Positions 1 to 8,799 of a DNA stretch of 64,000 nucleotides are shown here, piece after piece; positions within the stretch are counted from its first letter, which is position 1; the number at the start of each line of letters is the position of its first letter. Below the pieces are notes generated by a model, which worked only from the letters and a program-made list of their open reading frames with translations, searched no databases and was not told the DNA's origin. The stretch comes from Aurantiacibacter aquimixticola (GTDB lineage Bacteria; Pseudomonadota; Alphaproteobacteria; Sphingomonadales; Sphingomonadaceae), in assembly GCF_003605475.1 (NCBI RefSeq), contig NZ_RAHX01000001.1:620001-684000 (forward strand), given 5' to 3'. The translations under genes and the position numbers were made by a program.

Positions 1-1013
1 AGAAGGCGAAAGACATCACCGCCGACGACGTCATGACGGGCGCCGAGGTGATGCTGAGCGTCTTCATCCGCGATCCGCAATTCCAGAGCCAGACGAAGGA
101 CAGGCTCACCAGTCCCGAAGCCGCGCGGCTCGTGGAGAATGCGGTACGCGATCATTTCGATCATTACCTCGCCGACAACATGGAGCGTGGCAAAGCGCTG
201 CTCGGCAATGTCATGGAGCGCATGGAGGAACGGCTCAAGCGTAAGCAGGAGCGCGAGATCAAGCGCAAGACTGCAACCAATGCCAAGAAGCTGCGTCTGC
301 CTGGCAAGCTCACCGATTGCAGCGGCGACGGTGAAGGCGAGACGGAGCTGTTCATTGTCGAAGGGGACAGCGCCGGTGGCAGCGCCAAGCAGGCGCGCAA
401 CCGGAAGACCCAGGCGATTCTGCCAATTCGCGGAAAGATCCTGAACGTCGCCAGCGCCACCGCCGACAAGATCCGCGCAAACAGCGAGATCGCCGATCTC
501 GTCCTCGCGCTGGGCTGCGGCACGCGAAAGGACTGCGATCCGGAGCAACTGCGTTACGACCGCGTCGTCATCATGACGGATGCCGATGTCGACGGCGCGC
601 ATATCGCTACGCTGCTGATGACCTTCTTCTTCCAAGAAATGCCCGAACTGGTGCGCCGCGGGCACCTTTATCTCGCGCAGCCGCCGCTATACCGTCTCAC
701 CGCCGGGAAGGAGAGCGTCTACGCACAGGACGACGCGCACCGCGAAAAGATCGAGAATGGCGTTTTCAAGGGCAAGAAGGTCGATGTGGGTCGGTTCAAA
801 GGCCTTGGCGAGATGAACCCCGGTCAGCTGCGAGAAACGACGATGGATCCCGCCACCCGCAGCCTCATCCGCATCACTTTGCCGGACCAGCACGAGCAGC
901 GCTTCGCAGTGAAGGAACTGGTCGATCAGCTGATGGGTCGCAATCCGGAACATCGCTTCAATTTCATCCAGAACCGTGCCGGCGAAATCGACCGCGAGAT
1001 GATCGACGCCTAG
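1..1013 (+). CDS. parE: DNA topoisomerase IV subunit B, C-terminal part (cut by window edge)
   Basis: C-terminal half of a type IIA topoisomerase B subunit. The frame is already open at base 3, so the gene starts outside the window. The TOPRIM domain is visible: an EGDSAGG motif near base 360 and the metal-binding TDADVDGAH near base 577, followed by the conserved LAQPPLYRL and FKGLGEMN segments. Wording around the TOPRIM (ALGCGTRKDCDPEQLRYD, MTFFFQEMPELVRRGHLY) and the short C-terminus fit ParE rather than GyrB. With ParC it forms the decatenating enzyme; no parC is in this window. Its TAG stop shares CTAG with the stop of the opposing methyltransferase gene. Confidence 0.9.
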   Translation, partial: KAKDITADDVMTGAEVMLSVFIRDPQFQSQTKDRLTSPEAARLVENAVRDHFDHYLADNMERGKALLGNVMERMEERLKRKQEREIKRKTATNAKKLRLPGKLTDCSGDGEGETELFIVEGDSAGGSAKQARNRKTQAILPIRGKILNVASATADKIRANSEIADLVLALGCGTRKDCDPEQLRYDRVVIMTDADVDGAHIATLLMTFFFQEMPELVRRGHLYLAQPPLYRLTAGKESVYAQDDAHREKIENGVFKGKKVDVGRFKGLGEMNPGQLRETTMDPATRSLIRITLPDQHEQRFAVKELVDQLMGRNPEHRFNFIQNRAGEIDREMIDA

Positions 1014-1918
1014 CTTGGCGTGGCGGCCAGGTAGAGCCAGTCGCCCTTCCCGAGCCATTCTCCGATTATCGCCACCGGCGCGAACAGCGCGGCATAAGCG
1101 AGCATTTTCGGGCTGCGCTTCCAGCTCTCCATCGTGCCGAAATTGTAGGCCAGATCCATCGAGGTATGGCGCGCGCCTTCCACCGCGAAACCCGCCTTGT
1201 GGACCATTGCCGACAGCGTCGTTTCGGAGAACTGGAAGAGATGATGCGGGGGTTCGGGATGCGGCCAGTAATCGAGCCGCTTGGCCAATGGCTCCGATGC
1301 GCGCGGAAACAGGCCGTCGATATCGGGTGTCGATTGCAGCAACAGCCCGCCCGGCTTCAACAGGCGGCGGATTGCCTGCAGCTCCGACAGCGGGTCTGGC
1401 AAATGTTCGATGACGTCGAACAAGGTGACGACATCGAAACTGGAATCGGCATAGTCGCCATCGCGCCAGTCTCCCCGATGCACCGGCAGGTCGAAATGGA
1501 ATCTGGCGAAATTCGCCGTTTCCGGTGAAAGCTCCGCCCCGTGCGCATCCATGCCGGCGTCGCGCGCTTTTGCCAAGAAGATGCCCGATGAACAGCCGAT
1601 GTCGAGGACGCGCAGGCCCGATAGCTGGGGCCGAAAGATTTTCATCATGCGCAAATGCTGATCGGCGATCTCGCTCTGCCGCGCGAATTGTTCGGACGCG
1701 GGGTCGAGCAGCGCGTCGTGATAATCGGCAGCCGTGGTGTAGATCGCAGCGATGCCCTCCGCGTCGGGAGGATTGGCGATATAGGCGAGTTCGCAAGCCG
1801 TGCAACGCACGAGGTCGTAGCCTTTTTTCGTGAAGAGATGCTGCGCCTCACGCGCCCCGCACAGATTGCACGCGACGGATTGCGATGTGCCAATCGAGAT
1901 CGAACCGAGCTGTTCCAT
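1010..1918 (-). CDS. class I SAM-dependent methyltransferase with N-terminal Cys pairs
   Basis: 302-residue protein. The N-terminus has two cysteine pairs (C17/C20 and C39/C42, CNLC and CTAC) that probably bind zinc. The Rossmann methyltransferase core follows, with motif I VLDIGCSSG near residues 104-112, an acidic motif II region, and DVVTLFDVIEHLPDP, which is typical of the Methyltransf_11/23 families. The substrate cannot be read from the sequence; relatives with this zinc-plus-methyltransferase layout often act on sugars or small metabolites. The ATG start at 1918 has no competing upstream codon that improves the match. It converges on parE, and the two stop codons overlap in CTAG. Confidence 0.8.
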   Translation of the reverse strand: MEQLGSISIGTSQSVACNLCGAREAQHLFTKKGYDLVRCTACELAYIANPPDAEGIAAIYTTAADYHDALLDPASEQFARQSEIADQHLRMMKIFRPQLSGLRVLDIGCSSGIFLAKARDAGMDAHGAELSPETANFARFHFDLPVHRGDWRDGDYADSSFDVVTLFDVIEHLPDPLSELQAIRRLLKPGGLLLQSTPDIDGLFPRASEPLAKRLDYWPHPEPPHHLFQFSETTLSAMVHKAGFAVEGARHTSMDLAYNFGTMESWKRSPKMLAYAALFAPVAIIGEWLGKGDWLYLAATPS

Positions 1919-2019
1919 ATGCTCGGCGCTAACGGAAATATCGAAAAGCCGGGTTAACCGGGAAATTTGCCGATCGAGCCGATCGTGATATTATCGGGTG
2001 TCTTCAGGAGGTTCGCACC

Positions 2020-2367
2020 ATGCATGCCGCTTTACCCGCTCTGATGTTCGTCGCCCCACTGCTGGTCGCAGCCGACCGCCCGCAACAGGAAACGCCCGAC
2101 GCACCCTTTGATGAGATACCGGCGGAGCAAGCCGCGGGAATTGTCGCGGATCCCGACATAATCTGCCGCGACACGATTCAGCAGGTGCGTGAGGCACGCG
2201 ACTTGCCGGAGCTGGAGCGTGAACCTGCCGACCCGAACGAAGCTATTCTATTCAAGGCCTTGGCGCATCGGATCGACGGGTGCGACGTGCTTCTGGTCGG
2301 CAATGGCGACATTCGTCCGATTCCGGCGCCCGCAGAAGGGCCGGTACGGCCAATTCCCGCTCAATAG
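2020..2367 (+). CDS. small exported protein of unknown function
   Basis: 115 residues with a short hydrophobic N-terminus (LPALMFVAPLLVAA) that looks like a signal peptide, then an acidic, proline-rich mature part. It contains two cysteines (around IICRD and DGCDV), which could form a periplasmic disulfide. A strong AGGAGG ribosome binding site lies about 9 bases before the ATG, which supports real translation. I do not recognise a family. It converges on the NamZ-like gene and overlaps its end by 7 bases. Confidence 0.6.
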   Translation: MHAALPALMFVAPLLVAADRPQQETPDAPFDEIPAEQAAGIVADPDIICRDTIQQVREARDLPELEREPADPNEAILFKALAHRIDGCDVLLVGNGDIRPIPAPAEGPVRPIPAQ

Positions 2368-3563
2368 AGCAGCAGTTCGGCGGTTTCTTCGCGCCAACGC
2401 GCTTCGTCAGGCGAGGCAAGCGCATCGAGATCGCCGGGAGCAGCTTCGGCGTCATCGACCCATTCCCGCAGTGACGGGCCACCATTGATCACGTCTATGG
2501 CGAGCATGTCCTCGGTATATTCGTATTTGAAGTCTGTGCCCCGCCAGATCGGATAATTCGGATATAGGGAGCGGACTGCTTTGAAAGCGAGCGCCTGCAG
2601 GCGCCACGGACGAAACGCGTCGTGATCGTAGAATGCCTTTTCCGCATGGATCATCAATGCATTGCAAAGCGTTCCTGCGTGTTTGTGAAAGGTGGGCTCG
2701 AACCAGCAGTCGCGCAATGCGCAACCTGACAGCCAATCAGGAGCAAGGCGCTGCATTTCCGCCAGCACAGCCTTCGCATCGATGTCCGGCGCGCCGAACA
2801 GCACTTCGAGCGGGCGGGTGGTCCCTCGCCCTTCGCTCAGCGTCGCGCCTTCCAGCATTACGGTTCCTGCATAGGCGCGGGCCATGTTGAGGCTGGCGGC
2901 ATTGGGAGAGGGATTGATCCAGACGCGATTATCCGGCCAGCCATGGCCTGCGGCTTCGGGCAGCCAGTCGTGCATTTCGATGACACGATAATCGACGTCG
3001 AGATCGAAATGGCGGATGAACCAGTGGCCCATTTCGCCCAGCGTTAGGCCATGGCGCATCGGCATGGGCGCGGCACCGACGAAACTCTCGAAACCGGGTT
3101 GCAGCATCGTGCCTTCCACCGGTCGCCCGGCGGGGTTCGGTCGATCCAGCACCCAGACGCTCTTGCCGTGCTTTGCTGCCTCTTCCAGCATGTAGAGCAG
3201 CGTTGTGACGAAGGTATAGATGCGGCAGCCAAGGTCTTGAAGATCGAACAGAAAGATGTCGGCGCTGGACATCATCTGGCCCGTTGGCCGGCGCACTTCC
3301 CCGTAAAGCGAGAACACCGGAATGCCGTAAACCGGATCGGTCTCATCCTCGGTCTCGACCATATTGTCCTGCTTGTCGCCCTTGAGCCCGTGCTGCGGGC
3401 CGAAAGCGGCGGTGACGTTCACGCCCGCTGCGATCAGTGCATCCAGGCTATGCGTCAGGTCCGCGGTGACGGACGCGGGATGGGCGATGAGGGCCACGCG
3501 GCGGCCATCGAGGGGCGCGCGCAGGTCAGGTTCGGCGAGGAGCCGGTCTATTCCGAATTTCAT
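2361..3563 (-). CDS. DUF1343 protein, exo-beta-N-acetylmuramidase NamZ family
   Basis: 400-residue DUF1343 protein. Characterised members (NamZ, formerly YbbC) remove terminal N-acetylmuramic acid from peptidoglycan fragments, so a role in wall recycling is likely. Visible family signatures: FGPQHGLKGD near residue 52, the DLQDLGCRIYTF stretch, WVLDRPNP, and SEGRGTTRP. The frame is open well upstream, but the real start is the ATG at 3563: the extra N-terminal residues are arginine-rich antisense-like text, while MKFGIDRLL matches the family. The start overlaps the stop of the DOMON-like gene as ATGA, so the two are co-translated. No clear signal peptide is seen, which would suggest cytoplasmic recycling. 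Confidence 0.8.
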   Translation of the reverse strand: MKFGIDRLLAEPDLRAPLDGRRVALIAHPASVTADLTHSLDALIAAGVNVTAAFGPQHGLKGDKQDNMVETEDETDPVYGIPVFSLYGEVRRPTGQMMSSADIFLFDLQDLGCRIYTFVTTLLYMLEEAAKHGKSVWVLDRPNPAGRPVEGTMLQPGFESFVGAAPMPMRHGLTLGEMGHWFIRHFDLDVDYRVIEMHDWLPEAAGHGWPDNRVWINPSPNAASLNMARAYAGTVMLEGATLSEGRGTTRPLEVLFGAPDIDAKAVLAEMQRLAPDWLSGCALRDCWFEPTFHKHAGTLCNALMIHAEKAFYDHDAFRPWRLQALAFKAVRSLYPNYPIWRGTDFKYEYTEDMLAIDVINGGPSLREWVDDAEAAPGDLDALASPDEARWREETAELLLY

Positions 3564-4105
3564 GCAGCGCGGGTTCGCGCAAGTCCGGCGGTGAAGCAAG
3601 TGGGATCGTGAAAATCGGGCACGTCCTTTGCGTGGTCGAGCGCCCAGTAGCTGGTATGGCCGCCCTCCTCCTCGATCACCGCGGCAAGGCCGATCGCGCA
3701 AGGTGGTCCGGGCACTTGCACGCGCGGCAGGGCGGCATCGAAGATCGCCATCGAGAGCCCGGTCCGCATGGTGCAGTCCGGCTCGCGGGCGAATTCGCGA
3801 TCCGTCCGCCCTTCGCGATAATCCTTGAAGTCGTACGCGGCCCAGCGCTCCGACGGGGACATGTTGAACTCGCTGTAGGAAGGCGTTCCGTCCTTCTCCA
3901 TGATGAAAAGCTCGAAGCAGGTCGTCTTCCACAGACCGTCTTCCCGCCCGCGGCCGGCAAATGCGGGCACGACGAGTTTCTGCGGACCATCGATGCGCCA
4001 GCGAACGCGCATCCAGCTATCCGTCAAAGAGAGTATCCTTGCCTCGACCCGTCTTACGGCAAGTGGTGGATGCGCGGCATGTGCGACCAGTTCATGCGTT
4101 TGCAA
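3560..4105 (-). CDS. DOMON-like domain protein
   Basis: 181 residues, predicted beta-rich, resembling the DOMON-like proteins that sit beside muramidase/MurB-type genes in sphingomonads. Conserved-looking stretches are GLWKTTCFELFI, YSEFNMSPSERWAAYDF and the C-terminal HTSYWALDH. The start is TTG at 4105, with GGGGAA about 8 bases upstream; no better in-frame ATG precedes the conserved region. The TGA stop overlaps the ATG of the NamZ-like gene. A ligand-binding or carbohydrate-recognition role next to a muramidase is inference only. Confidence 0.65.
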   Translation of the reverse strand: MQTHELVAHAAHPPLAVRRVEARILSLTDSWMRVRWRIDGPQKLVVPAFAGRGREDGLWKTTCFELFIMEKDGTPSYSEFNMSPSERWAAYDFKDYREGRTDREFAREPDCTMRTGLSMAIFDAALPRVQVPGPPCAIGLAAVIEEEGGHTSYWALDHAKDVPDFHDPTCFTAGLARTRAA

Positions 4106-4164
4106 GCGGAGTTCCCCGTGCTAATCGCCCCCGACCCTATTAATAAGGCGCCAAATCCCCCGAA

Positions 4165-5397
4165 ATGACGACTTACGATTCCGATTTGCTTCAAGTGCTT
4201 AATGCGCGCGGCTATGTCCATCAGACGACCGATGCCGAGCGACTGGATGCCCTAGCCGCGCGACAAACCGTGCCCGGCTATATCGGTTTCGATGCGACCG
4301 CACCTTCCCTTCATGTCGGTTCGCTTGTCCAGATCATGATGCTGCGTCGCCTGCAGCAGACCGGCCATAAGCCAATCGTCGTAATGGGCGGCGGGACCAC
4401 CAAGATCGGCGATCCTTCCGGCAAGGATGAGAGCCGCAAAATGCTCACCTCCGCGGATATCGACGATAATATCGCCGGTATCCGCAAGGTGTTCGAGCGG
4501 CTGCTGACTTTCGGCGATGGCGAGACCGACGCCGTGATGGTCAACAATGACGAATGGCTGAGCGAGCTCGGCTATATCGAGCTGCTGCGCGACGTTGGCC
4601 CGCATTTCACGGTCAATCGCATGCTGACCTTCGATTCGGTGAAGCTGCGGCTCGACCGGGAGCAGCCGCTCACCTTCCTCGAATTCAACTACATGATCCT
4701 TCAGGCTTACGATTTTCTCGAGCTTGCGCGCCGTTACGATTGCCGATTGCAAATGGGCGGCAGCGATCAGTGGGGCAATATCGTCAATGGTATGGAGCTC
4801 GGTCGCCGAATGGAGCAGCGCGAGCTCTTCGGGCTGACGACGCCGCTGCTGACGACGGCTGATGGATCGAAGATGGGCAAGACCGCATCGGGCGCGGTCT
4901 GGCTCAACGAAGAGCAATTGCCGTCATACGACTTCTGGCAATACTGGCGCAATGTGGACGACCGCGATGTCGGGCGTTTCCTCCGTCTGTTCACGGATCT
5001 TCCTCTGGACGAAGTCGCGAAGCTCGAATCGCCCGAAGGCAATGAGATTAACGCTGCGAAGAGCGTGCTCGCCGACGAAGTCACGGCGTTGGTACGTGGC
5101 CGCGAAGCGGCGCAGCTTGCTCGCGAAAGCGCGCATGCGACATTTGCCGGTGGCGGCATGGGAGAGGACTTGCCGACGCTCATGATCCCCGAAGAGGGCA
5201 TGCGGATAGGCGCGGCCTTGACCCAATTGGGCTTCACCGCCTCCAATGGAGAGGCCAAGCGCAAATTGGCCGAGGGCGCGGTGAAATTGCACGGCGACAT
5301 CATCACCGATCCTGGTTTCGTCATCGTGCTTCGCGACGACAAGGAAACTCGCCTCAGCCTTGGCAAGAAGAAGCATGCGATTATTCGCGCCGGCTGA
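4165..5397 (+). CDS. tyrS: tyrosyl-tRNA synthetase
   Basis: 410 residues, class Ic aminoacyl-tRNA synthetase that charges tRNA-Tyr. The HIGH-type motif is HVGS at residues 50-53, the KMSKS-type loop is KMGKT at 236-240, and the tyrosine-pocket region QAYDF...GGSDQWGNI is present. The C-terminus carries an S4-like RNA-binding segment ([18 protein letters not shown]). Length is normal for bacterial TyrRS. It is a single gene separated by about 60 bases from the divergent DOMON gene. Confidence 0.97.
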   Translation: MTTYDSDLLQVLNARGYVHQTTDAERLDALAARQTVPGYIGFDATAPSLHVGSLVQIMMLRRLQQTGHKPIVVMGGGTTKIGDPSGKDESRKMLTSADIDDNIAGIRKVFERLLTFGDGETDAVMVNNDEWLSELGYIELLRDVGPHFTVNRMLTFDSVKLRLDREQPLTFLEFNYMILQAYDFLELARRYDCRLQMGGSDQWGNIVNGMELGRRMEQRELFGLTTPLLTTADGSKMGKTASGAVWLNEEQLPSYDFWQYWRNVDDRDVGRFLRLFTDLPLDEVAKLESPEGNEINAAKSVLADEVTALVRGREAAQLARESAHATFAGGGMGEDLPTLMIPEEGMRIGAALTQLGFTASNGEAKRKLAEGAVKLHGDIITDPGFVIVLRDDKETRLSLGKKKHAIIRAG

Positions 5398-5464
5398 CTT
5401 TACAAAAAATCCACTATTTCCTGCCAGATAGCTGCTTCAGCCATTTGAAGGAGTTAGGCGGAAC

Positions 5465-5803
5465 ATGGCCGGGGGCGCACAACTTTCCGTAACCGACATG
5501 CGACGTGCATCGCGGCATCCTGTCGATTACTCCGTAATCAGCGAGCATTTGCTGCATGGCGATGTGAAGCTTCACGTCGCCAACATTTCCGCGCATGGCT
5601 TTATGGTGGACGAAATGTCCGGCATTTCGCGTGGCGATCGCATGATCATTCGCCTGCCGCATGTCGGCCGCATCGAAGCCTATTGCATCTGGACGACCGA
5701 AGACCGCGCCGGCTTCCAGTTCGAGCGCATAATCCGTCTCGACGATTTTCAGGCGATGATCACTGAAATGCAGCCCAACCCAGCCCTGCGCCGCCGCGGC
5801 TGA
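5465..5803 (+). CDS. PilZ domain protein
   Basis: 112 residues made up of a single PilZ fold. The RRASRH segment near residue 13 corresponds to the RxxxR c-di-GMP-binding arm, and NISAHGFMVDE corresponds to the DxSxxG motif, with Asp replaced by Asn. That substitution makes strong c-di-GMP binding uncertain. An AAGGAG ribosome binding site precedes the ATG. It stands alone between tyrS and an MFS transporter. It is probably a signalling adaptor; its partner is unknown. Confidence 0.75.
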   Translation: MAGGAQLSVTDMRRASRHPVDYSVISEHLLHGDVKLHVANISAHGFMVDEMSGISRGDRMIIRLPHVGRIEAYCIWTTEDRAGFQFERIIRLDDFQAMITEMQPNPALRRRG

Positions 5804-5875
5804 TCGCGCCCAGGCTTTTGCGCCTGCAACCATAGCTAGCTTGGCAAGCCGCCGCCGCGCTGTCATGGCGCGGGG

Positions 5876-7174
5876 GTGAGCGAGGCGACCCACCCCCTGA
5901 GGATCGGCAATTTCCGCGCCTATGTCATCTCGCGCTTCGCGAAGATGCTGGCGCAATATGCGATGCTGCTCATCATCGGGTGGCAGACATACAACCTTGC
6001 CCGCGATGGCGGGATGGGCGTTGCCGAGGCGTCCGGCCAGCTTGCCCTGATCGGCCTGCTGCAATTCCTCCCGCTTTTCGTGCTCACGCCATTCACCGGT
6101 CTCGCGGCGGACGTCTTCGACAGGCGCAATCTCGCGCGGCTGACCCTGTTCGGGCAGATTGCATGTGCCGCCGTGCTGGCTGTGGCGACCTGGCAGGACG
6201 CCATCACCCTTCCCCTGCTCTTTGCCATCGCGGTGGTGCTCGGCGTGGTGCGCGCTTTTGCCGGACCGGCTTACTCGGCGCTTGCCCCCAATCTCGTGCC
6301 GCCCGCTATCCTGCCGCAGGCTATCGCCCTGTCGTCTATCGCCTGGCAGACCGGCATGATCGTCGGCCCGGCCCTTGGCGGTTATCTTTACGTTGTCGAT
6401 CCCGCCTTGCCCTATGCAGTGGCGAGCGCGCTCTACGTCGTTGCGCTGATCGGCGTTTCGACGATCCGCAATTTGCCGCCGAGGAAGGCCAGCAGTCGCA
6501 AAAATTCGCTCAAGCAGATCCGCGACGGACTGTCTTACGTGCGCCGCAACAGGATGGTGCTGAGCACGATTACGCTCGACCTGTTTGCCGTATTTCTGGC
6601 CGGGGCAACGGCGCTGTTTCCCGTGTTCGCGCGCGACATACTGGAAGTCGGCGCAAGGGGTCTCAGCCAATTGGCGATGGCACCAGCGGTCGGCGCATCG
6701 GTGACGGCGATCTGGTTCAGCTTCCGCCCGCTCAAGAACAATGTTGGCCCGGCCATGCTGATCGCCGTCGCCATGTTCGGTTTCGCCACGATCGGATTTG
6801 CATTCTCGAAATCGATGACCCTTAGCCTCGCCCTGCTTTTCGTGGTCGGCGCGGCGGACATGTTCAGCGTCTATATCCGCCAATCGCTGATCCAGCTGCA
6901 TACGCCGGATGAAAAGCGCGGGCGCGTTTCGGCAGTCTCGCAACTGACGATCAGCGCGAGCAACGAATTCGGCGATTTCTTCTCGGGCAGCCTGGCCTTC
7001 CTGGTCGGTCCAGTCGCCGCCGTCGCACTTGGCGGCGTGGGCGCGGTGCTGACGGTCGGTTTGTGGGCAGTGCTGTTTCCGGTGCTCCGCAACACCCGGA
7101 CCTTCGACCCGCCCGAAGAGTTGCTAGACACAAACACATCATCCCATCACGAACCCGCGAAAGAAGGGGCCTGA
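5876..7174 (+). CDS. MFS transporter, MFS_3/EntS-like exporter
   Basis: 432 residues with about 12 hydrophobic segments and the MFS inter-helix loop DVFDRRNLARLT after helix 2 (about residues 80-95). The layout resembles the EntS/MFS_3 exporters of siderophores, drugs or metabolites. The start is GTG at 5876; the nearby ATG at 5865 is out of frame. It ends 3 bases before cysK, so the two genes are probably co-transcribed. Cysteine or a related thiol as a substrate is a guess based on that context alone. Confidence 0.8.
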   Translation: MSEATHPLRIGNFRAYVISRFAKMLAQYAMLLIIGWQTYNLARDGGMGVAEASGQLALIGLLQFLPLFVLTPFTGLAADVFDRRNLARLTLFGQIACAAVLAVATWQDAITLPLLFAIAVVLGVVRAFAGPAYSALAPNLVPPAILPQAIALSSIAWQTGMIVGPALGGYLYVVDPALPYAVASALYVVALIGVSTIRNLPPRKASSRKNSLKQIRDGLSYVRRNRMVLSTITLDLFAVFLAGATALFPVFARDILEVGARGLSQLAMAPAVGASVTAIWFSFRPLKNNVGPAMLIAVAMFGFATIGFAFSKSMTLSLALLFVVGAADMFSVYIRQSLIQLHTPDEKRGRVSAVSQLTISASNEFGDFFSGSLAFLVGPVAAVALGGVGAVLTVGLWAVLFPVLRNTRTFDPPEELLDTNTSSHHEPAKEGA

Positions 7175-7177
7175 CCC

Positions 7178-8098
7178 ATGAAATTCGACACCGTCCTGCA
7201 ATCCATCGGCAACACGCCGCATATCCGCCTTGCCCGCATGTTCCCCGACCACGAGGTATGGGTGAAGAGCGAGCGTGCCAATCCCGGCGGATCGATCAAG
7301 GATCGTATCGCGCTGGCCATGGTCGAAGACGCCGAGCAATCCGGCGACCTGAAACCAGGTGGCACGATTATCGAGCCGACAAGCGGCAATACCGGTATCG
7401 GCCTTGCCATGGTGGCCGCAGTGAAAGGCTACAAGCTGATCCTCGTCATGCCGGAAAGCATGAGCCTGGAGCGCCGCCGCCTGATGCTGGCCTACGGCGC
7501 GAGCTTCGATCTCACGCCAAAGGAAAAGGGCATGAAGGGCGCGCTGGAACGCGCGGCGGAGCTGGTGGAGCAGACCGACGGCGCATGGATGCCGCAGCAG
7601 TTCGAGAACCCGGCGAATGTCGAAGTGCATGTGCGCACGACCTCGCAGGAAATCCTGAAGGATTTCGCAGACAGCCCGATCGACGCGATGATTACCGGCG
7701 TCGGCACTGGCGGTCACTTAACTGGTTGCGCCGAAGAGCTGAAGAAGCATTGGCCCGACATGAAGGCATGGGCGGTGGAGCCCGAGCTTTCCCCCGTCAT
7801 CAGCGGCGGCCAGCCCGGCCCTCACCCGATACAGGGCATCGGCGCGGGTTTCATTCCCGGCAATCTGCATACGCAGGCGATCGATGGCGCGATCAAGGTC
7901 GGTGCCGAGCGGGCAAAGGAAATGGCGCGCCGCTGTGCTGCCGAGGAAGGTCTGCTCGTCGGCATCAGCTCGGGTGCCACGCTTGCGGCCATTGACGCGA
8001 AACTGCCCGATCTCGACAAGGGTTCGCGGATCATGGGTTTCAACTACGACACCGGTGAACGCTATCTTTCGGTGCCAGACTTCCTACCGACCGAGTAG
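7178..8098 (+). CDS. cysK: cysteine synthase A (O-acetylserine sulfhydrylase)
   Basis: 306-residue PLP enzyme that makes cysteine from O-acetylserine and sulfide. The PLP-binding lysine is K41 in PGGSIKDR. The substrate loop PTSGNTG is at 67-73, the phosphate-binding glycine loop is GVGTGGH, and the pyridine-nitrogen serine is in GISSGAT. Length and motifs are standard for CysK. It lies immediately downstream of the MFS gene and converges on hisI with only 3 bases between stops. Confidence 0.95.
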   Translation: MKFDTVLQSIGNTPHIRLARMFPDHEVWVKSERANPGGSIKDRIALAMVEDAEQSGDLKPGGTIIEPTSGNTGIGLAMVAAVKGYKLILVMPESMSLERRRLMLAYGASFDLTPKEKGMKGALERAAELVEQTDGAWMPQQFENPANVEVHVRTTSQEILKDFADSPIDAMITGVGTGGHLTGCAEELKKHWPDMKAWAVEPELSPVISGGQPGPHPIQGIGAGFIPGNLHTQAIDGAIKVGAERAKEMARRCAAEEGLLVGISSGATLAAIDAKLPDLDKGSRIMGFNYDTGERYLSVPDFLPTE

Positions 8099-8101
8099 CG
8101 A

Positions 8102-8515
8102 TTACTCCGCCGGTTCGAGCCCATCGTCGGTTAGCGCGCGGTAGAAACAGCTGCGCGCGCCGGTGTGGCATGCCGGCCCGGCGGGTGTGACTTTGAGGAC
8201 AAGAGCATCCTGGTCGCAGTCGACAAGGATGCTCTCGACCCGCAGCAGATTGCCGGACGTCTCGCCCTTTTTCCACAGCTTGCCGCGGCTGCGCGAGTAG
8301 AAATGCGCTTCGCCGGTTCGCTGAGTAGCCTCCAGCGCCTTTGCATTCATGAAGGCGAGCATCAGAATCTCACCTGTTTCGGCGTCCTGCGCGACCGCGC
8401 TCAGCAGCCCGGCGGCATCGAATTTGGGCATGAAAGCGGTGCCGGTTTCTCGATCGTTCTCGGGAGCAGTTTCAGTGATGCGAAGGCCCTTTCGATTATT
8501 TGCGACTGGTTGCAA
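8102..8515 (-). CDS. hisI: phosphoribosyl-AMP cyclohydrolase
   Basis: Third step of histidine synthesis, opening the adenine ring of PR-AMP. The family core is clear: [15 protein letters not shown], then [11 protein letters not shown], and the metal-binding [11 protein letters not shown]. It is the stand-alone HisI form without a HisE domain. The start is uncertain: TTG at 8515 keeps the family-like DRETGTAF leader, whereas the first in-frame ATG (8431) would begin at MPKFDAAG and shorten the N-terminus. It is not with other his genes here. Confidence 0.92.
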   Translation of the reverse strand: MQPVANNRKGLRITETAPENDRETGTAFMPKFDAAGLLSAVAQDAETGEILMLAFMNAKALEATQRTGEAHFYSRSRGKLWKKGETSGNLLRVESILVDCDQDALVLKVTPAGPACHTGARSCFYRALTDDGLEPAE

Positions 8516-8649
8516 TTCGCATACGCATTTGTTGCAGGATAATCACATTTTTCGCGCAAAATCCATCGCCAACCAGATAGCGGTTTCCACGTTTACATTT
8601 CGGTGGGATGAATGCCCCTCGGCTTGACGGGCCGACTTTCATTTCAGGT

Positions 8650-8794
8650 CAGGTTGGCCGGGGAATGGGGGGCTTCGGAACCGTTCCTCGGATCCGATTC
8701 ATGAGGGTTTGGGACTGCCGCGTCGCTGGGGGGCGATGCGAGGTTCCAGCGATATCGTCACGCGAACGCCCGGGGGGAAACCTCCGGGCGTTTT
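8650..8794 (+). ncRNA. candidate small RNA between hisI and comF
   Basis: The gap of about 280 bases between two minus-strand genes ends in a strong plus-strand terminator that no plus-strand gene needs, because cysK stops 670 bases earlier and hisI is opposite. Just upstream, bases 8709-8748 fold into an extended hairpin: GGGACT pairs with GGTTCC (including G-U pairs), and CGCGTCGC pairs with GCGATGCG around a TGGGGG loop. A possible -35 TTGACG lies at 8624-8629; a matching -10 is weak, so the 5' end is approximate. I do not recognise the family; the sequence does not match SRP RNA, RNase P or tmRNA signatures. Confidence 0.4.
8766..8794 (+). terminator. Rho-independent terminator with GAAA loop
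   Basis: An 11-bp stem (ACGCCCGGGGG with CCTCCGGGCGT, one G-U pair) is closed by a GAAA tetraloop and followed by TTTT on the plus strand. Read on the minus strand it lacks a T-run, so it is oriented to end plus-strand transcription. Confidence 0.75.
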
Positions 8795-8799
8795 GCATT

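Noticed and set aside
3564..3932. N-terminal extension of the NamZ-like protein by 123 residues.
   Set aside because: The extension is arginine-rich and lies within the DOMON-like gene in another frame; ATG 3563 matches the family start and overlaps the upstream stop.
5414..6943. A 509-codon minus-strand frame opposite the PilZ and MFS genes.
   Set aside because: Its translation is low-complexity basic text, and both genes on the other strand have clear family features.
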